Source of the DNA: Christiangramia echinicola DSM 19838
GTDB lineage: Bacteria; Bacteroidota; Bacteroidia; Flavobacteriales; Flavobacteriaceae
Assembly (NCBI RefSeq): GCF_000423065.1
Contig: NZ_AUHG01000011.1
Span: 248,001-312,000, forward strand
Direction: 5' to 3'
DNA length: 64,000 nt
A program made the translations under genes and the position numbers. The stretch's first letter is position 1, and the number at the start of each line of letters is the position of its first letter. The notes below the pieces were generated by a model. The model did no database searches. It worked only from the letters and a program-made list of their open reading frames with translations, and was not told the DNA's origin. Shown here piece by piece: positions 27,137 to 35,826 of the stretch.

Positions 27137-28387
27137 TTACCTTCGGTGAATGGTATTTTTGTTCTGATAAAGAAAATATGCTACTTGCAGGATTAGTAAA
27201 CTTAACATCACATAGATCTGTGCTTCCACTACCATTTCTAAGGTATCATGCTGAAAAAAGATCACAGCCAATTGTAGTACCCCAAAAAATCCAGATACTA
27301 CAACCGGTAGGTATTTATCCAGAGACAGGAAATAATAGACAAATACATTCGCCAGGGCAAATAAAGCACTCGCTAAGGCGTATTTCCATAACATAGCTGA
27401 AACTTCTATATAAGCGCTGCCAAATAGCACTTCGATGATCAATTTTGGGATAAGCAGGTTTAAAAGAACTACTCCGGTAACTAATACGGTGATCATTCCT
27501 AAATATTTAAAAAAGATCTGTTTGGTATCCTTTCCTTCTTTATGTCTTTTAACCACCTCGGGTAATAAGAGCATCACGAACATCCAGGCTACAAAATAAA
27601 CTCCGCGACCAATAAGAGCCATAGAAGAATATAATCCTGCGGCATGTGCATCGAAAAAATGCTTTACCAGTAAGATATCTCCGTTATTAATGATGATCTG
27701 GGTAAGCTCATAAAAAGCCGTTACAATCACGAACTTTTTTAGATGACTTATTTCCTCTTTATTAATTGCCGGGAGAATTCTGCTTTTCACTTTTTTGAAA
27801 GGGAGCATTCCCGGGATCAATGAGATCAATATTCCTAAGGATACCAATTCTGAACTTTGAAAAGGGAGTATTAGAATGAAAGCCAGCGTTAAGAATAATC
27901 TACTAAGCATTTCTCCCTGATAGGTTATAGAAAGCTTGATAAATTCCTGCTCTCCCTGGAAATACCCCCTGTTTACGCTCATTAAAAAATAAATAGGAAC
28001 TCCCATTCCAAAGATCCGGAACATTCCCGCAGATTCGGTATTAAACCATCCTTGTAATTCTGTAGCAAGTAAGAATATTAAAATACCCACGATCACACCA
28101 ATTACTAAACTCCATTTTCTGGAGTAATTAAGAAATGCGTCTTTTTTACCTCCATCAAAACTACCCGTGAATTTAGCAACACTAAGTTGCAGGGTCATCG
28201 CCATAAAAGATAGTATGAGAAGGAAGGTAATAAGAATCGCTGCGTCTGCAAATGCTTCAGGTCCCAATAGGCGGCCGAGAGCGAGATTATAAAGATAGTT
28301 ACCTATGTTAACGATCAGGGCGCTGAGCATAAATACCTGCGATGGCTGAAGATTGATTCGAAATGTGTGAAGTTTCAAGGTGATCAT
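27137..28387 (-). CDS. MOP-superfamily polysaccharide flippase (Wzx/PelG-like)
   Basis: The 416-residue protein has about twelve membrane helices and no soluble domain. It begins with a short N-terminus then VFMLSALIVNIGNYLYNLALGRLLGP, with the G-R-x-L-G-P turn common in the family. Such proteins flip lipid-linked glycans across the inner membrane, or, as PelG, pair with a GT4 in synthase-like secretion. The gene lies 15 bp downstream of the STAS gene, and the GT4 follows, a combination also found in pel loci. I cannot decide between the Wzx and PelG roles. Confidence 0.85.
   Translation of the reverse strand: MITLKLHTFRINLQPSQVFMLSALIVNIGNYLYNLALGRLLGPEAFADAAILITFLLILSFMAMTLQLSVAKFTGSFDGGKKDAFLNYSRKWSLVIGVIVGILIFLLATELQGWFNTESAGMFRIFGMGVPIYFLMSVNRGYFQGEQEFIKLSITYQGEMLSRLFLTLAFILILPFQSSELVSLGILISLIPGMLPFKKVKSRILPAINKEEISHLKKFVIVTAFYELTQIIINNGDILLVKHFFDAHAAGLYSSMALIGRGVYFVAWMFVMLLLPEVVKRHKEGKDTKQIFFKYLGMITVLVTGVVLLNLLIPKLIIEVLFGSAYIEVSAMLWKYALASALFALANVFVYYFLSLDKYLPVVVSGFFGVLQLAVIFFQHDTLEMVVEAQIYVMLSLLILQVAYFLYQNKNTIHRR
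27143..27154 (-). promoter_or_regulatory. Shared promoter motif, site E (GT4 gene)
   Basis: The 12-mer TCGGTGAATGGT is identical to site A and lies 91 bp upstream of the GT4 start, inside the last codons of the flippase gene. A GT..GAT stretch 18 bp on partly resembles the right half of sites B-D. Being coding sequence, this could be chance, but the spacing matches the other sites. Confidence 0.45.
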
Positions 28388-28402
28388 GGTTTTTGGGTTT
28401 TA

Positions 28403-28714
28403 TTAAGCGCTTAATCTGAAATAATTAAAACTGAACAGATCACAACCGGATCCCAGGAATGCACCCTGGATTTTTTTATTTCTTGCTCCATCAAAAGTGA
28501 CTATCTTTCCATGTTTAGCTGCATATGACATTAGTGCCCTTAATTCAAATACACTGGCGATATCCATACTGTCGAGTTTCTCAAGACTTATTTTAATATT
28601 ATTTTTCATCTTCAGGATGATCTCAAAATACTTTCTAACCTGGTAAGTGTTAGAAGCTGAAAGGTTTCCGTTTACTTCGAAGATTCCATTATTTTCGTTA
28701 ATTGAAAGTGCCAT
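28403..28714 (-). CDS. STAS-domain (anti-anti-sigma-like) protein
   Basis: The 103-residue protein is a stand-alone STAS fold: beta strand MALSINENNGIFEVNG, then SLEKLDSMDIASVFELRALMSYAA. Here a serine sits near the phospho-site used in SpoIIAA-type proteins. No anti-sigma kinase is encoded next to it. It lies directly upstream of the flippase gene (15 bp) in the polysaccharide operon, which suggests it gates secretion or assembly. A promoter motif sits about 70 bp upstream. Confidence 0.75.
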   Translation of the reverse strand: MALSINENNGIFEVNGNLSASNTYQVRKYFEIILKMKNNIKISLEKLDSMDIASVFELRALMSYAAKHGKIVTFDGARNKKIQGAFLGSGCDLFSFNYFRLSA

Positions 28715-28782
28715 GATTTTAGGTTTTTAGATTAATATTTGACGCTAATATCATTCGAAAATCAATGAACAATCGGTCTCTT

Positions 28783-28809
28783 TCGACGGATGGCGGTTTT
28801 GTGTAGATG
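28783..28809 (-). promoter_or_regulatory. Shared promoter motif, site B (STAS-flippase operon)
   Basis: The left half is degenerate (TCGACGGATGGC, 8 of 12 matches to the core). The right half GTGTAGATGAA is identical to sites C and D, and the two are 18 bp apart in all three. It starts 69 bp upstream of the STAS gene and lies between that gene and the divergent exporter gene. Confidence 0.5.
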
Positions 28810-28864
28810 AAATATGATAGAAGTGGTTTTAACTTGCAATTGGTAATCTAAACCACCTTATACC

Positions 28865-30919
28865 ATGAAGATTCAAATAATTTTATTAACCGTTTTTCTG
28901 GCCTTATTTAGTTTTAATACGAGTGCACAGGAAATGCAACAGGGCTTTCAGAATTTGGAGAGAGGAGAATTCGAAGAAGCTGAAAAGTTTTTTGCCAGGA
29001 TCTTATTAGACTATCCTGAAAATAAAACTGCCAGATTATGCTATGCCCGGGCAGTTGGTTTGCATAGTGATCCTGCTGAAGCAAAAAATTTGTTCATTGA
29101 TCTTCTAAATGATTATCCTGAAGACCTGGAAGTAAAATTGAATTATGCGGAGTCACTTCTATGGAATAATGAGTATGATAATGCTGAAACCTATTATAAG
29201 GTACTCGTATCAGAAAACCCTGAAAACTTTGGTGCATTATTAGGATATGCAAATACCTTAAGTAATCTGCAGGATTATCAACCGGCCTTGGAAATTGTGA
29301 ATAAGGCTTTGGAGGTTTCACCGGCCAACCCAAATGCAATGGTTTCCAGAAAATATATAAGATTAGGTTACGCTAATCAATATCTTCAGGAAAGACAATA
29401 TGAAAATGCATTAAGATCATTAGATGCAAATCTTCAGGATTTTCCCGGTGATAAAGAGAGCTTACTAAATAAGGCGAATGTCTATTTGATTACTAAAAAT
29501 TCATCTGCAGCAAAATCAGTCTATGAATCTCTTGCTCTTAACTTGAATGACAGTATCATGGCTTATAATGGTATCTCTCTCGCGGCTCATATTGGAGAAG
29601 AAGAAAAGGAAGCTCTCAAATATGCTGAACAGGCATTTAAACTTGCTGAAAAATCTATAGATTCTCTTAGAATTTTGGAAGCAAAAGAAAGATATGCCCA
29701 GGCATTGATATGGAATAACAAAAATGCACAGGCCAAAGAGGTTATTATTCAAATGAAAGCTGAATACGGTTTAGAAATTAGAGTTCTAGCATTGGAAGCT
29801 ACTTTAGGAATGTATACTGGCGATTTCAAAACCAGTATTTCAAACTATGAATTAATCCTGGAAAAAGATTCAACTTCATTTGATGGAAATTTAGGAATAG
29901 CGAATGCATATTATGCCAGGGGAGAAGCCAGGAAGGCAAAAAATGCAGCTGAAAAAACCCTTGGTTATTATAAAAATCAGCAGGATGCAGAGCAATTTCT
30001 CTATAAACTGGAGAAGGTCTATTCCCCGGTATTGGAGGAAAACTTAAGCTACTCTTATGATAATGGAGATAATGAGGCTATAGCTTCCAGAACAGGTATT
30101 AGATTGCCTATAAGTCCCAATCTGGAAATTTCTGGTGGATTCACTTATCGGGAGACTAAGAATGTGATAACCAATAATGAGGCTACTTCTAATCAATTTG
30201 ATCTTGCAGCATCTTACAGATTATCGCCAGTTTTCAGATTAAATGCAAAGGGTGGATTTATCACCGCAAATTCTTCAGAAACAGAGTATACCAATCTTGT
30301 AGGGGAACTTTCTGTTGCGGTAAAGCCGTTTACCAGAGATGACCTTGAAATTGGATACCGTAGAGATCTCCAGGATTTCAATGCGGAATTATTAAATCGG
30401 CAGATCGCAGGAAACCATCTTTTTCTCAATAATAATTATTCTACTTCTTATGGACTTGGATGGTATTTACAATATATGCATACAGAACAGAGCGACGACA
30501 ATAGCAGGGAATTGATGTTTACTTCATTCTATTATAGTTTTCTAAAAAAGCCTTTGCTAAAAGGGGGATTCAATTACCAGTATATCAGTTTTAAAAAGCA
30601 GATGCCAGTGCTTTACTTTAGTCCGGAGAAATTTCAGGCTGCTGAGGTTTTTATAAATCTTTTAGGGAATGATCCAAACTCTAAATTGAATTATGACCTG
30701 ACAGCTGCAACCGGTTACCAGTTTATTGAGGACGAATCGAAACAATCCACTTACCGTTTGATGGGTAGAGTTGGTTACCAGATAAGCGATCGATTTATGG
30801 CAAGCGTTTATGGAAATCATTCCAATATTGCTTCTGCTACAGCCGCAGGGTTTACCTATACAGAATTCGGGATCAACCTGAAATGGAATTTTAGCCAAGG
30901 CCCAATATTCAAATTTTAG
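28865..30919 (+). CDS. TPR plus outer-membrane beta-barrel polysaccharide exporter
   Basis: The 684-residue protein begins with a signal peptide (MKIQIILLTVFLALFSFNTSAQ). Residues about 30-390 are tandem TPR helices (repeats containing A.....YP.N, such as GEFEEAEKFFARILLDYPENKTA). The last 280 residues alternate beta strands ending in an aromatic (KWNFSQGPIFKF), a YaiO-like barrel. The layout of a periplasmic TPR scaffold followed by a barrel is that of BcsC, PgaA and PelB, which carry polymer across the outer membrane. It is divergent from the STAS-flippase operon and shares its promoter region. Confidence 0.85.
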   Translation: MKIQIILLTVFLALFSFNTSAQEMQQGFQNLERGEFEEAEKFFARILLDYPENKTARLCYARAVGLHSDPAEAKNLFIDLLNDYPEDLEVKLNYAESLLWNNEYDNAETYYKVLVSENPENFGALLGYANTLSNLQDYQPALEIVNKALEVSPANPNAMVSRKYIRLGYANQYLQERQYENALRSLDANLQDFPGDKESLLNKANVYLITKNSSAAKSVYESLALNLNDSIMAYNGISLAAHIGEEEKEALKYAEQAFKLAEKSIDSLRILEAKERYAQALIWNNKNAQAKEVIIQMKAEYGLEIRVLALEATLGMYTGDFKTSISNYELILEKDSTSFDGNLGIANAYYARGEARKAKNAAEKTLGYYKNQQDAEQFLYKLEKVYSPVLEENLSYSYDNGDNEAIASRTGIRLPISPNLEISGGFTYRETKNVITNNEATSNQFDLAASYRLSPVFRLNAKGGFITANSSETEYTNLVGELSVAVKPFTRDDLEIGYRRDLQDFNAELLNRQIAGNHLFLNNNYSTSYGLGWYLQYMHTEQSDDNSRELMFTSFYYSFLKKPLLKGGFNYQYISFKKQMPVLYFSPEKFQAAEVFINLLGNDPNSKLNYDLTAATGYQFIEDESKQSTYRLMGRVGYQISDRFMASVYGNHSNIASATAAGFTYTEFGINLKWNFSQGPIFKF

Positions 30920-30928
30920 CGAATGTGA

Positions 30929-31345
30929 TTAAAGATTGGGCTGAAACCATTCTATACTGGGGAAATTTCGAATTAGAACTTCCAATTCCTCTTTTGATAC
31001 TGGCTTTACAATATAACCTGATAACTCACTGAATTTTTTAGCTTTTTCTAGATCTTCAGGATCGTCTGATGAAGTTAACATGTAAATTTGAACTTCTTTT
31101 TCTATCTGATCGCCTATCGTTTGAAATTCCTTTAAAAATCCCCACCCGTTAAGGTAGGGCATATTGATGTCCAAAAGTACTATATCTGGCAATTCTGATT
31201 GTTTATGTAAACTATTTTTAATTCTATTAATCCCTTCTTCACCATCGAGAAATTTTTCAACGATAATATCAGGATTAATTTTTTTTAAGGTTTTACTCGT
31301 AATAAAATGAAAAACCTGATCGTCGTCAATCAGAAAGAAGGTCAT
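30929..31345 (-). CDS. Single-domain response regulator
   Basis: The 138-residue protein is a receiver only. D7, D8 and D9 form the acidic pocket and D59 in LPDIVLLDINMP is the phospho-acceptor; YIVKPVSKEEL holds the conserved Lys. It has no output domain, so it must act by protein contact, or as a phosphate carrier. It overlaps the end of the membrane histidine kinase gene by 20 bp, so the two are a pair. Confidence 0.9.
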   Translation of the reverse strand: MTFFLIDDDQVFHFITSKTLKKINPDIIVEKFLDGEEGINRIKNSLHKQSELPDIVLLDINMPYLNGWGFLKEFQTIGDQIEKEVQIYMLTSSDDPEDLEKAKKFSELSGYIVKPVSKEELEVLIRNFPSIEWFQPNL

Positions 31346-33068
31346 GATGTTTAATTTTTTTGAATGTTATAATGAAAATTGTCCCTTCACCTGGTTCACT
31401 TTTTACTTCTATTTCAGCATTTAATGATTCCAGCTGAGTTTTGACAAGGAATAACCCCATTCCTCTACCAGATAAATTTCTATGGAACCTGCGATACAGC
31501 TTAAACATTTCGCTTTCATGTTTTTTAAGATCTATTCCAAGTCCATTGTCTTCAATGCTAAGGATTCTTTTCTTGTTAACCTTATGAGTTTTTATTTTAA
31601 TAAAACATTTTTTTTTAGGATCCCGGTATTTTATGGCGTTAGAGATCAAATTCTGAATAATACTTTGGAAATATACTTTTGAAAATTCTATGGTTTTCCA
31701 TTCCTGTAAGTCCAGATCAACTCTAACTGTTCCATCTACTATTTCCAAAAACAGATTGAGAGAGCTTTTGATAACTGGTTCTACAAAAAGTTTTTCGGTT
31801 CTTACGCGATCATCATTCAAAACTCTAACATATACCAGTAAATCCTGGACTAAAGTATTAATACTACCGGTAATTTTGTTAAGTTGAGGTATATATGTTT
31901 TAACTTCTTCGTAGTCTTCTGAACCACTTACCATCGATACTAAAGCAGACATACTAGTAGTTGGAGCCCTCAAATTATGAGCAACAATGTTGTTATATTC
32001 CTTTAATTGTCTGTTCCATATTTGTAATTTTTTCTGAATAGATGTTAGAAGGATGTTTTGGTTTTCCAGTTTATTCCTTTTCTCCTTAAGGTCATTTAAA
32101 TAGTGTCTTTTTAAAAGCTCGTGCTTAATTTCAGCGTTAGAAACATATACAATAACTGCTAGAAATATTAGGTTAATAATTAATAATGCTAGATAGAAGT
32201 TCTCTATAGAAGCTAAAACGTTGAGATTAGAAACTCTGGATATTAGAAACCAGGTATTTGAACTTTCCAAATGTGCATAATTTCCCTTTATAAGATTCAA
32301 ATGGGAAACAGCATTTTTAAAGTTGAGTTTTTCTGTAACCCAAAAACCTTCTTTGTTTTTAAAGTGCCCCTGGTGATCTCGATTTAAAGTTTTCCAGGTT
32401 TCTGGATTGGCCTTGTAAAATCCAGCCGTTTCTTCCGGATTTATAAAATGTTCTAATTCCCGGTTTCTTTGGGAAGAATTTGATAAAAAATTTCCATTTT
32501 CATCAATGATAAAAAAGCTAGAAGTTAAATTCTTGTTTAGGGAATTTAATAGGTCCTTTGCATCAAAATTGATCACCACAATTCCCAGTTTCTGTCCTTC
32601 TTCTGAAAATAATGGTGCACTACCTCTTATTACGGGGTGATAAGGTTTTTCTATTTCCCCGAATTCACGATTTAAATTGAGTGGGGAAACGTAAATAGCA
32701 CTGCTGTCCAGCTGCATGGTTTTCTTAAAATAATCTCTGCTTTCTTTGTTTTGGAGGATTTTGTCATTTATTATCTTTCCATCTTCAGTCCTAATAAGTC
32801 TAAAGGTTTCCTTTCCCTCCTTATTTATCAATCTAAATTGACTGTACTGATTCATTCCAACCATGAAATCTCCCAGGGTTTCTTCGAATTTCTTATGGTG
32901 GTTAGCGGTAAAGTCTGCTTCAGTAAATTCATACTGACTCCAGTAGTAAATATTGCTAATTACTGGATTTAAGCTTTCAACTACAAGATTCGCTTTAGCC
33001 TCAAGCTCTTTTTGTTCCAGATTCGCTATATTATTTCTCTCATTTAAAAAAATCCATATAGAAAGCAA
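31326..33068 (-). CDS. Membrane-bound sensor histidine kinase with non-ATG start
   Basis: The protein of about 580 residues has an N-terminal membrane segment, an extracytoplasmic sensor of about 250 residues (two-helix plus PAS-like, SSFFIIDENGNFLSNSS), a second membrane segment near residue 275, then HisKA (YNNIVAHNLRAPTTSMSAL) and ATPase motifs (LISNAIKYR, SIEDNGLGID, GRGMGLFLV). Coordinates here follow a TTG codon at 33068. The frame stays open upstream to a TAA at 33132-33134, through a basic KKISKYYLP stretch that would complete the membrane helix. The real start is therefore probably ATT 33131 or CTG 33119. It pairs with the receiver that overlaps its end. Confidence 0.8.
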   Translation of the reverse strand: MLSIWIFLNERNNIANLEQKELEAKANLVVESLNPVISNIYYWSQYEFTEADFTANHHKKFEETLGDFMVGMNQYSQFRLINKEGKETFRLIRTEDGKIINDKILQNKESRDYFKKTMQLDSSAIYVSPLNLNREFGEIEKPYHPVIRGSAPLFSEEGQKLGIVVINFDAKDLLNSLNKNLTSSFFIIDENGNFLSNSSQRNRELEHFINPEETAGFYKANPETWKTLNRDHQGHFKNKEGFWVTEKLNFKNAVSHLNLIKGNYAHLESSNTWFLISRVSNLNVLASIENFYLALLIINLIFLAVIVYVSNAEIKHELLKRHYLNDLKEKRNKLENQNILLTSIQKKLQIWNRQLKEYNNIVAHNLRAPTTSMSALVSMVSGSEDYEEVKTYIPQLNKITGSINTLVQDLLVYVRVLNDDRVRTEKLFVEPVIKSSLNLFLEIVDGTVRVDLDLQEWKTIEFSKVYFQSIIQNLISNAIKYRDPKKKCFIKIKTHKVNKKRILSIEDNGLGIDLKKHESEMFKLYRRFHRNLSGRGMGLFLVKTQLESLNAEIEVKSEPGEGTIFIITFKKIKHHDLLSD

Positions 33069-33325
33069 AATGGTAACTATGAATAGCGGAAGATAATATT
33101 TAGATATTTTTTTAAACAGATCAATTAAAATTTACTGGCTATTAGCCATATTATTTTGATTTACGAGGTGATTTATCTCTAATTATTCTTGAGAAAGTCT
33201 AATTTAAAAATAAATAACCACAACAGATGTTAATCTATTAGCATTTCAGTAAAAGTAATAATTGAATTGCCAGAATAATTGAACGAAGCTTTCTTAACAG
33301 AGCTTACTATAAAGAATTATCAAAT

Positions 33326-33355
33326 GAAAAGCCAGGGATTTCTCCCTGGCTTTTC
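33326..33355. terminator. Terminator between the kinase and mannose-1-phosphate guanylyltransferase genes
   Basis: A nine-base stem AGCCAGGGA/TCCCTGGCT with a two-base loop is flanked by A and T runs. It lies downstream of the guanylyltransferase gene on the minus strand and can also stop plus-strand reading. Confidence 0.75.
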
Positions 33356-33461
33356 TACCTAACCACCTAAATAGCTTAGTGAGTAACCAACAAACTAAGT
33401 ATTGCCTTCGATTAAGAATTCTTACTTAAACATAAGTTCTCCTTGATTAAATTCTTATTTA

Positions 33462-33546
33462 AAAATTAAAAGTTGTGGCCGGCTGTCTTTGTAAAAACCA
33501 TTTTTGACAAAAACAGTAGGGTACGTGCCGACCACCTTTTAATTTT
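33462..33546. repeat. 85-bp imperfect palindrome, possible small MITE or structured RNA
   Basis: The arms AAAATTAAAAG...GTGGCCGGC and GCCGACCAC...CTTTTAATTTT pair around a centre containing CTGTCTTTGT/ACAAAAACAG. Two unpaired bases and one internal mismatch interrupt the outer stem. No T-run follows. A terminal-inverted-repeat element or a transcript-end structure would both fit. Confidence 0.5.
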
Positions 33547-33583
33547 ACACTAGAAATATTTGTATTTTGAAATGGAAAATCAA

Positions 33584-34663
33584 TTATGCGAAATGTCTCC
33601 CGTACTTATCAATTACCATCTGTCTAACCTCCTTTATTTGTTGTTCTTTTCTTTTAGGAACTATAAGTAACACTTCAGAGTTTTCCAGAATCATATAATC
33701 TGAAAGACCCTCTATAAGTACTACTTTATCTGATTCTGTTCTAACAATATTATGAGTAGCGTCCATGGCAATTAGTCTTGAGTTCACTACAGTATTCAAT
33801 TCATTATCGGCAGGTAATTCATCCTGTAGTGAGCACCATGTTCCAAGATCGTTCCAGCAGAAACTTGCGGGAACCACCTTTACATTCTTAGCTTTTTCAA
33901 TGATTCCATAGTCAATAGAGATATTCTCGGCTAAATGATAATGACTTTTTAAGAAATCTGTTTCTGCAATATTGTTATAAGAATGATGGCCCTTTTCGAA
34001 CAACTGATGCATTTCAGGCAAGTGCACTTTAAATTCTTGAAGGATGGCCTCTGCTGTCCAAACAAAAATTCCACTATTCCATAAATAATTTCCCTGTTCG
34101 ATGAAATTTTGTGCTGTTTGAAAATCTGGTTTTTCAGTAAATCTGCTAACGTGGAAAATCAGTTCTTTTGCACTATTCTCATATTGAATATAACCATATC
34201 CTGTATTTGGGAAATTAGGGCGTATCCCAAAAGTGATGAGATTGCTGGTAAGTTCAGCTTGTGCAAATGCCAGTTCCATATCATTCTGGTAAAGATCTTC
34301 TTGCTGAATCCAGTGATCGCTTGGAGCTACCAACATAGTAGCATTAGGATCCTTTTTATATATTTTCATCGCTGCCAGAAGAATGCAGGGCGCAGTATTT
34401 CTCATAACTGGCTCCATAACGATTTGGTCTAAAGAAATTTTTGGTAATTGCTTCAGAACAATTTCCTGGTAAATACTATTGGTAAGGATATAAATATTTT
34501 CAGCAGGAATGAATTTGGCCAAACGATCGAATGTAGTCTGGATAAGTGTTTTGCCACTTCCAAGTATATCCTGAAATTGCTTTGGGTTGGTTTCTTTACT
34601 TACAGGCCAGAATCTGCTTCCTACTCCGCCTGCCATTATCACAGCATAGTTGTTATTTCTCAT
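33584..34663 (-). CDS. manC: Mannose-1-phosphate guanylyltransferase
   Basis: The 359-residue enzyme makes GDP-mannose from mannose-1-phosphate and GTP. The nucleotidyltransferase signature MAGGVGSRFWPVSKETNPKQF spans residues 10-30. The mannose-1-P motif FTEKPDF, MVAPSDHWI and WNSGIFVWT follow. It lacks the C-terminal phosphomannose isomerase domain of bifunctional enzymes. GDP-mannose would feed the polysaccharide genes nearby. It lies 127 bp downstream of the LytTR gene with a motif site in between, so it has its own promoter. Confidence 0.9.
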   Translation of the reverse strand: MRNNNYAVIMAGGVGSRFWPVSKETNPKQFQDILGSGKTLIQTTFDRLAKFIPAENIYILTNSIYQEIVLKQLPKISLDQIVMEPVMRNTAPCILLAAMKIYKKDPNATMLVAPSDHWIQQEDLYQNDMELAFAQAELTSNLITFGIRPNFPNTGYGYIQYENSAKELIFHVSRFTEKPDFQTAQNFIEQGNYLWNSGIFVWTAEAILQEFKVHLPEMHQLFEKGHHSYNNIAETDFLKSHYHLAENISIDYGIIEKAKNVKVVPASFCWNDLGTWCSLQDELPADNELNTVVNSRLIAMDATHNIVRTESDKVVLIEGLSDYMILENSEVLLIVPKRKEQQIKEVRQMVIDKYGRHFA

Positions 34664-34756
34664 CGCTTTATTTTATAGTTGTTAGGTATTTCTTTGAGTA
34701 AATTTACCTTTCAAAAGCGATGAGCCGAATTATATTCGCCAACTTCAAAATTGCTT

Positions 34757-34783
34757 TTGGCGAATGGGTGTTATGTGTAGATG
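34757..34783 (-). promoter_or_regulatory. Shared promoter motif, site C (manC)
   Basis: TTGGCGAATGGG is followed 18 bp later by GTGTAGATGAA, the same layout as sites B and D. It starts 94 bp upstream of the manC start. It also overlaps a perfect inverted repeat, ATTCGCCAA/TTGGCGAAT, across a 14-bp spacer, so the site may be dyadic. Confidence 0.55.
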
Positions 34784-34789
34784 AATGGT

Positions 34790-35497
34790 TTAAAGAAGGT
34801 TAAGTCTTTTCATCAATTCTGGTCGATTACTTCTACTCACAGGAACCACGTCCTTTTCGATCAGGACACTGTTGTCTTCAATATCTATGATATGCTTGGT
34901 GTTTATGACAAAGGACCTGTGAATCTTAAGAAATAAGTCATCTGGCAGTTTATCTGCGATTTTCTTCAAAGTAGAATGTACGGTATAGTTCTTATCGAAT
35001 GTTTTGATATGAATATAATCCCCTTTGGCCTCTATTAAATAGATGCTGGAAATGTCAATTTTTATAAGCCTGCGATCTATGTTTACATATAGATCATTGT
35101 CGGTTTTATTCAATTCAGAAACCGGATCTTCAACTTTTTTTGAAGGTTTGGCCTTAATTGCCTTCTGAACCGCTTTATCAAAACGTTCCTGGGTTATAGG
35201 TTTTACCAGATAATCCACAATACAGTCGTATTCAAAGGCTTCTATGGCGAAGCTTTTATCTGAGGTGGTTAAAATAACATTTGGAGGGGTCTTTAGTGTC
35301 TGGATAAAATCGAATCCAGTAAAATCTGGCATATGAATATCGAGAAATATTAGATCTGCACTTTCCTGGTTCAGGTATTTTATTGCCTGCATGGCATTTG
35401 GGAATTCCTGCTCTAATTCCAGATTCGGATTTTTTTGAATTAGTTGATTAATGATCATTCTGGCAGTTGCCTCATCATCAATTATTAAACACTTCAT
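34790..35497 (-). CDS. LytTR-type response regulator
   Basis: The 235-residue protein has a receiver (D7/D8, phospho-acceptor D53 in LIFLDIHMPD, KPI after VDYLV) and a LytTR DNA-binding domain from about residue 130 (VNIDRRLIKIDISSIYLIEAKGDYIHI, then LFLKIHRSFVINTKHI). LytTR domains bind paired direct repeats through beta strands. It is the last gene of the signalling operon, so it is the likely final output of the phosphorelay. The repeated promoter motif across this locus is a good candidate for its binding site. Confidence 0.92.
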   Translation of the reverse strand: MKCLIIDDEATARMIINQLIQKNPNLELEQEFPNAMQAIKYLNQESADLIFLDIHMPDFTGFDFIQTLKTPPNVILTTSDKSFAIEAFEYDCIVDYLVKPITQERFDKAVQKAIKAKPSKKVEDPVSELNKTDNDLYVNIDRRLIKIDISSIYLIEAKGDYIHIKTFDKNYTVHSTLKKIADKLPDDLFLKIHRSFVINTKHIIDIEDNSVLIEKDVVPVSRSNRPELMKRLNLL

Positions 35498-35508
35498 TTA
35501 AATAGATT

Positions 35509-35826
35509 TTAGGACTTAATAAATATAAGCATTCCTTGAAGGATTTCTTCAAATTCTGCCTGCCTATTGTTGATGCCTTCGCGTAACTCATCTTCGTAAA
35601 GTTCAGCAAAGCAATAGGATTCTTCAAGTCCTAAAATACTAATTTTGTGCTTTAATTTATGAACATTTGAGGCAGCTTCTTTAAAATCTCCACTTTTGAG
35701 GTTACTCAAAAAGATTTCTGCTTCCTCTGGCAACTCCCGGTTTACCACCGCTAATAGTTTATTTTCAAAATCTTTATCACCACCAGATAGTTGATGGATG
35801 TATGATAAATTTGGTTGCTCTTTCAT
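35509..35826 (-). CDS. Histidine phosphotransfer (Hpt) protein
   Basis: The 105-residue helical protein has VHKLKHKISILGL, with H56 as the phosphate-bearing histidine of the Hpt family. It carries phosphate between a kinase receiver and a final regulator. It overlaps the previous kinase gene by four bases (ATGA) and is 12 bp before the LytTR gene. In this operon the Hpt stands between the two kinases and the LytTR regulator. Confidence 0.85.
   Translation of the reverse strand: MKEQPNLSYIHQLSGGDKDFENKLLAVVNRELPEEAEIFLSNLKSGDFKEAASNVHKLKHKISILGLEESYCFAELYEDELREGINNRQAEFEEILQGMLIFIKS

Larger units (their letters stand above)
33069..33583. other. Intergenic region with a palindromic element and a terminator
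   Basis: It contains the upstream in-frame extension of the kinase (33069-33131), an 85-bp imperfect palindrome at 33462-33546 and a strong hairpin at 33326-33355. Otherwise it is AT-rich, with no frame I can support. Confidence 0.45.
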
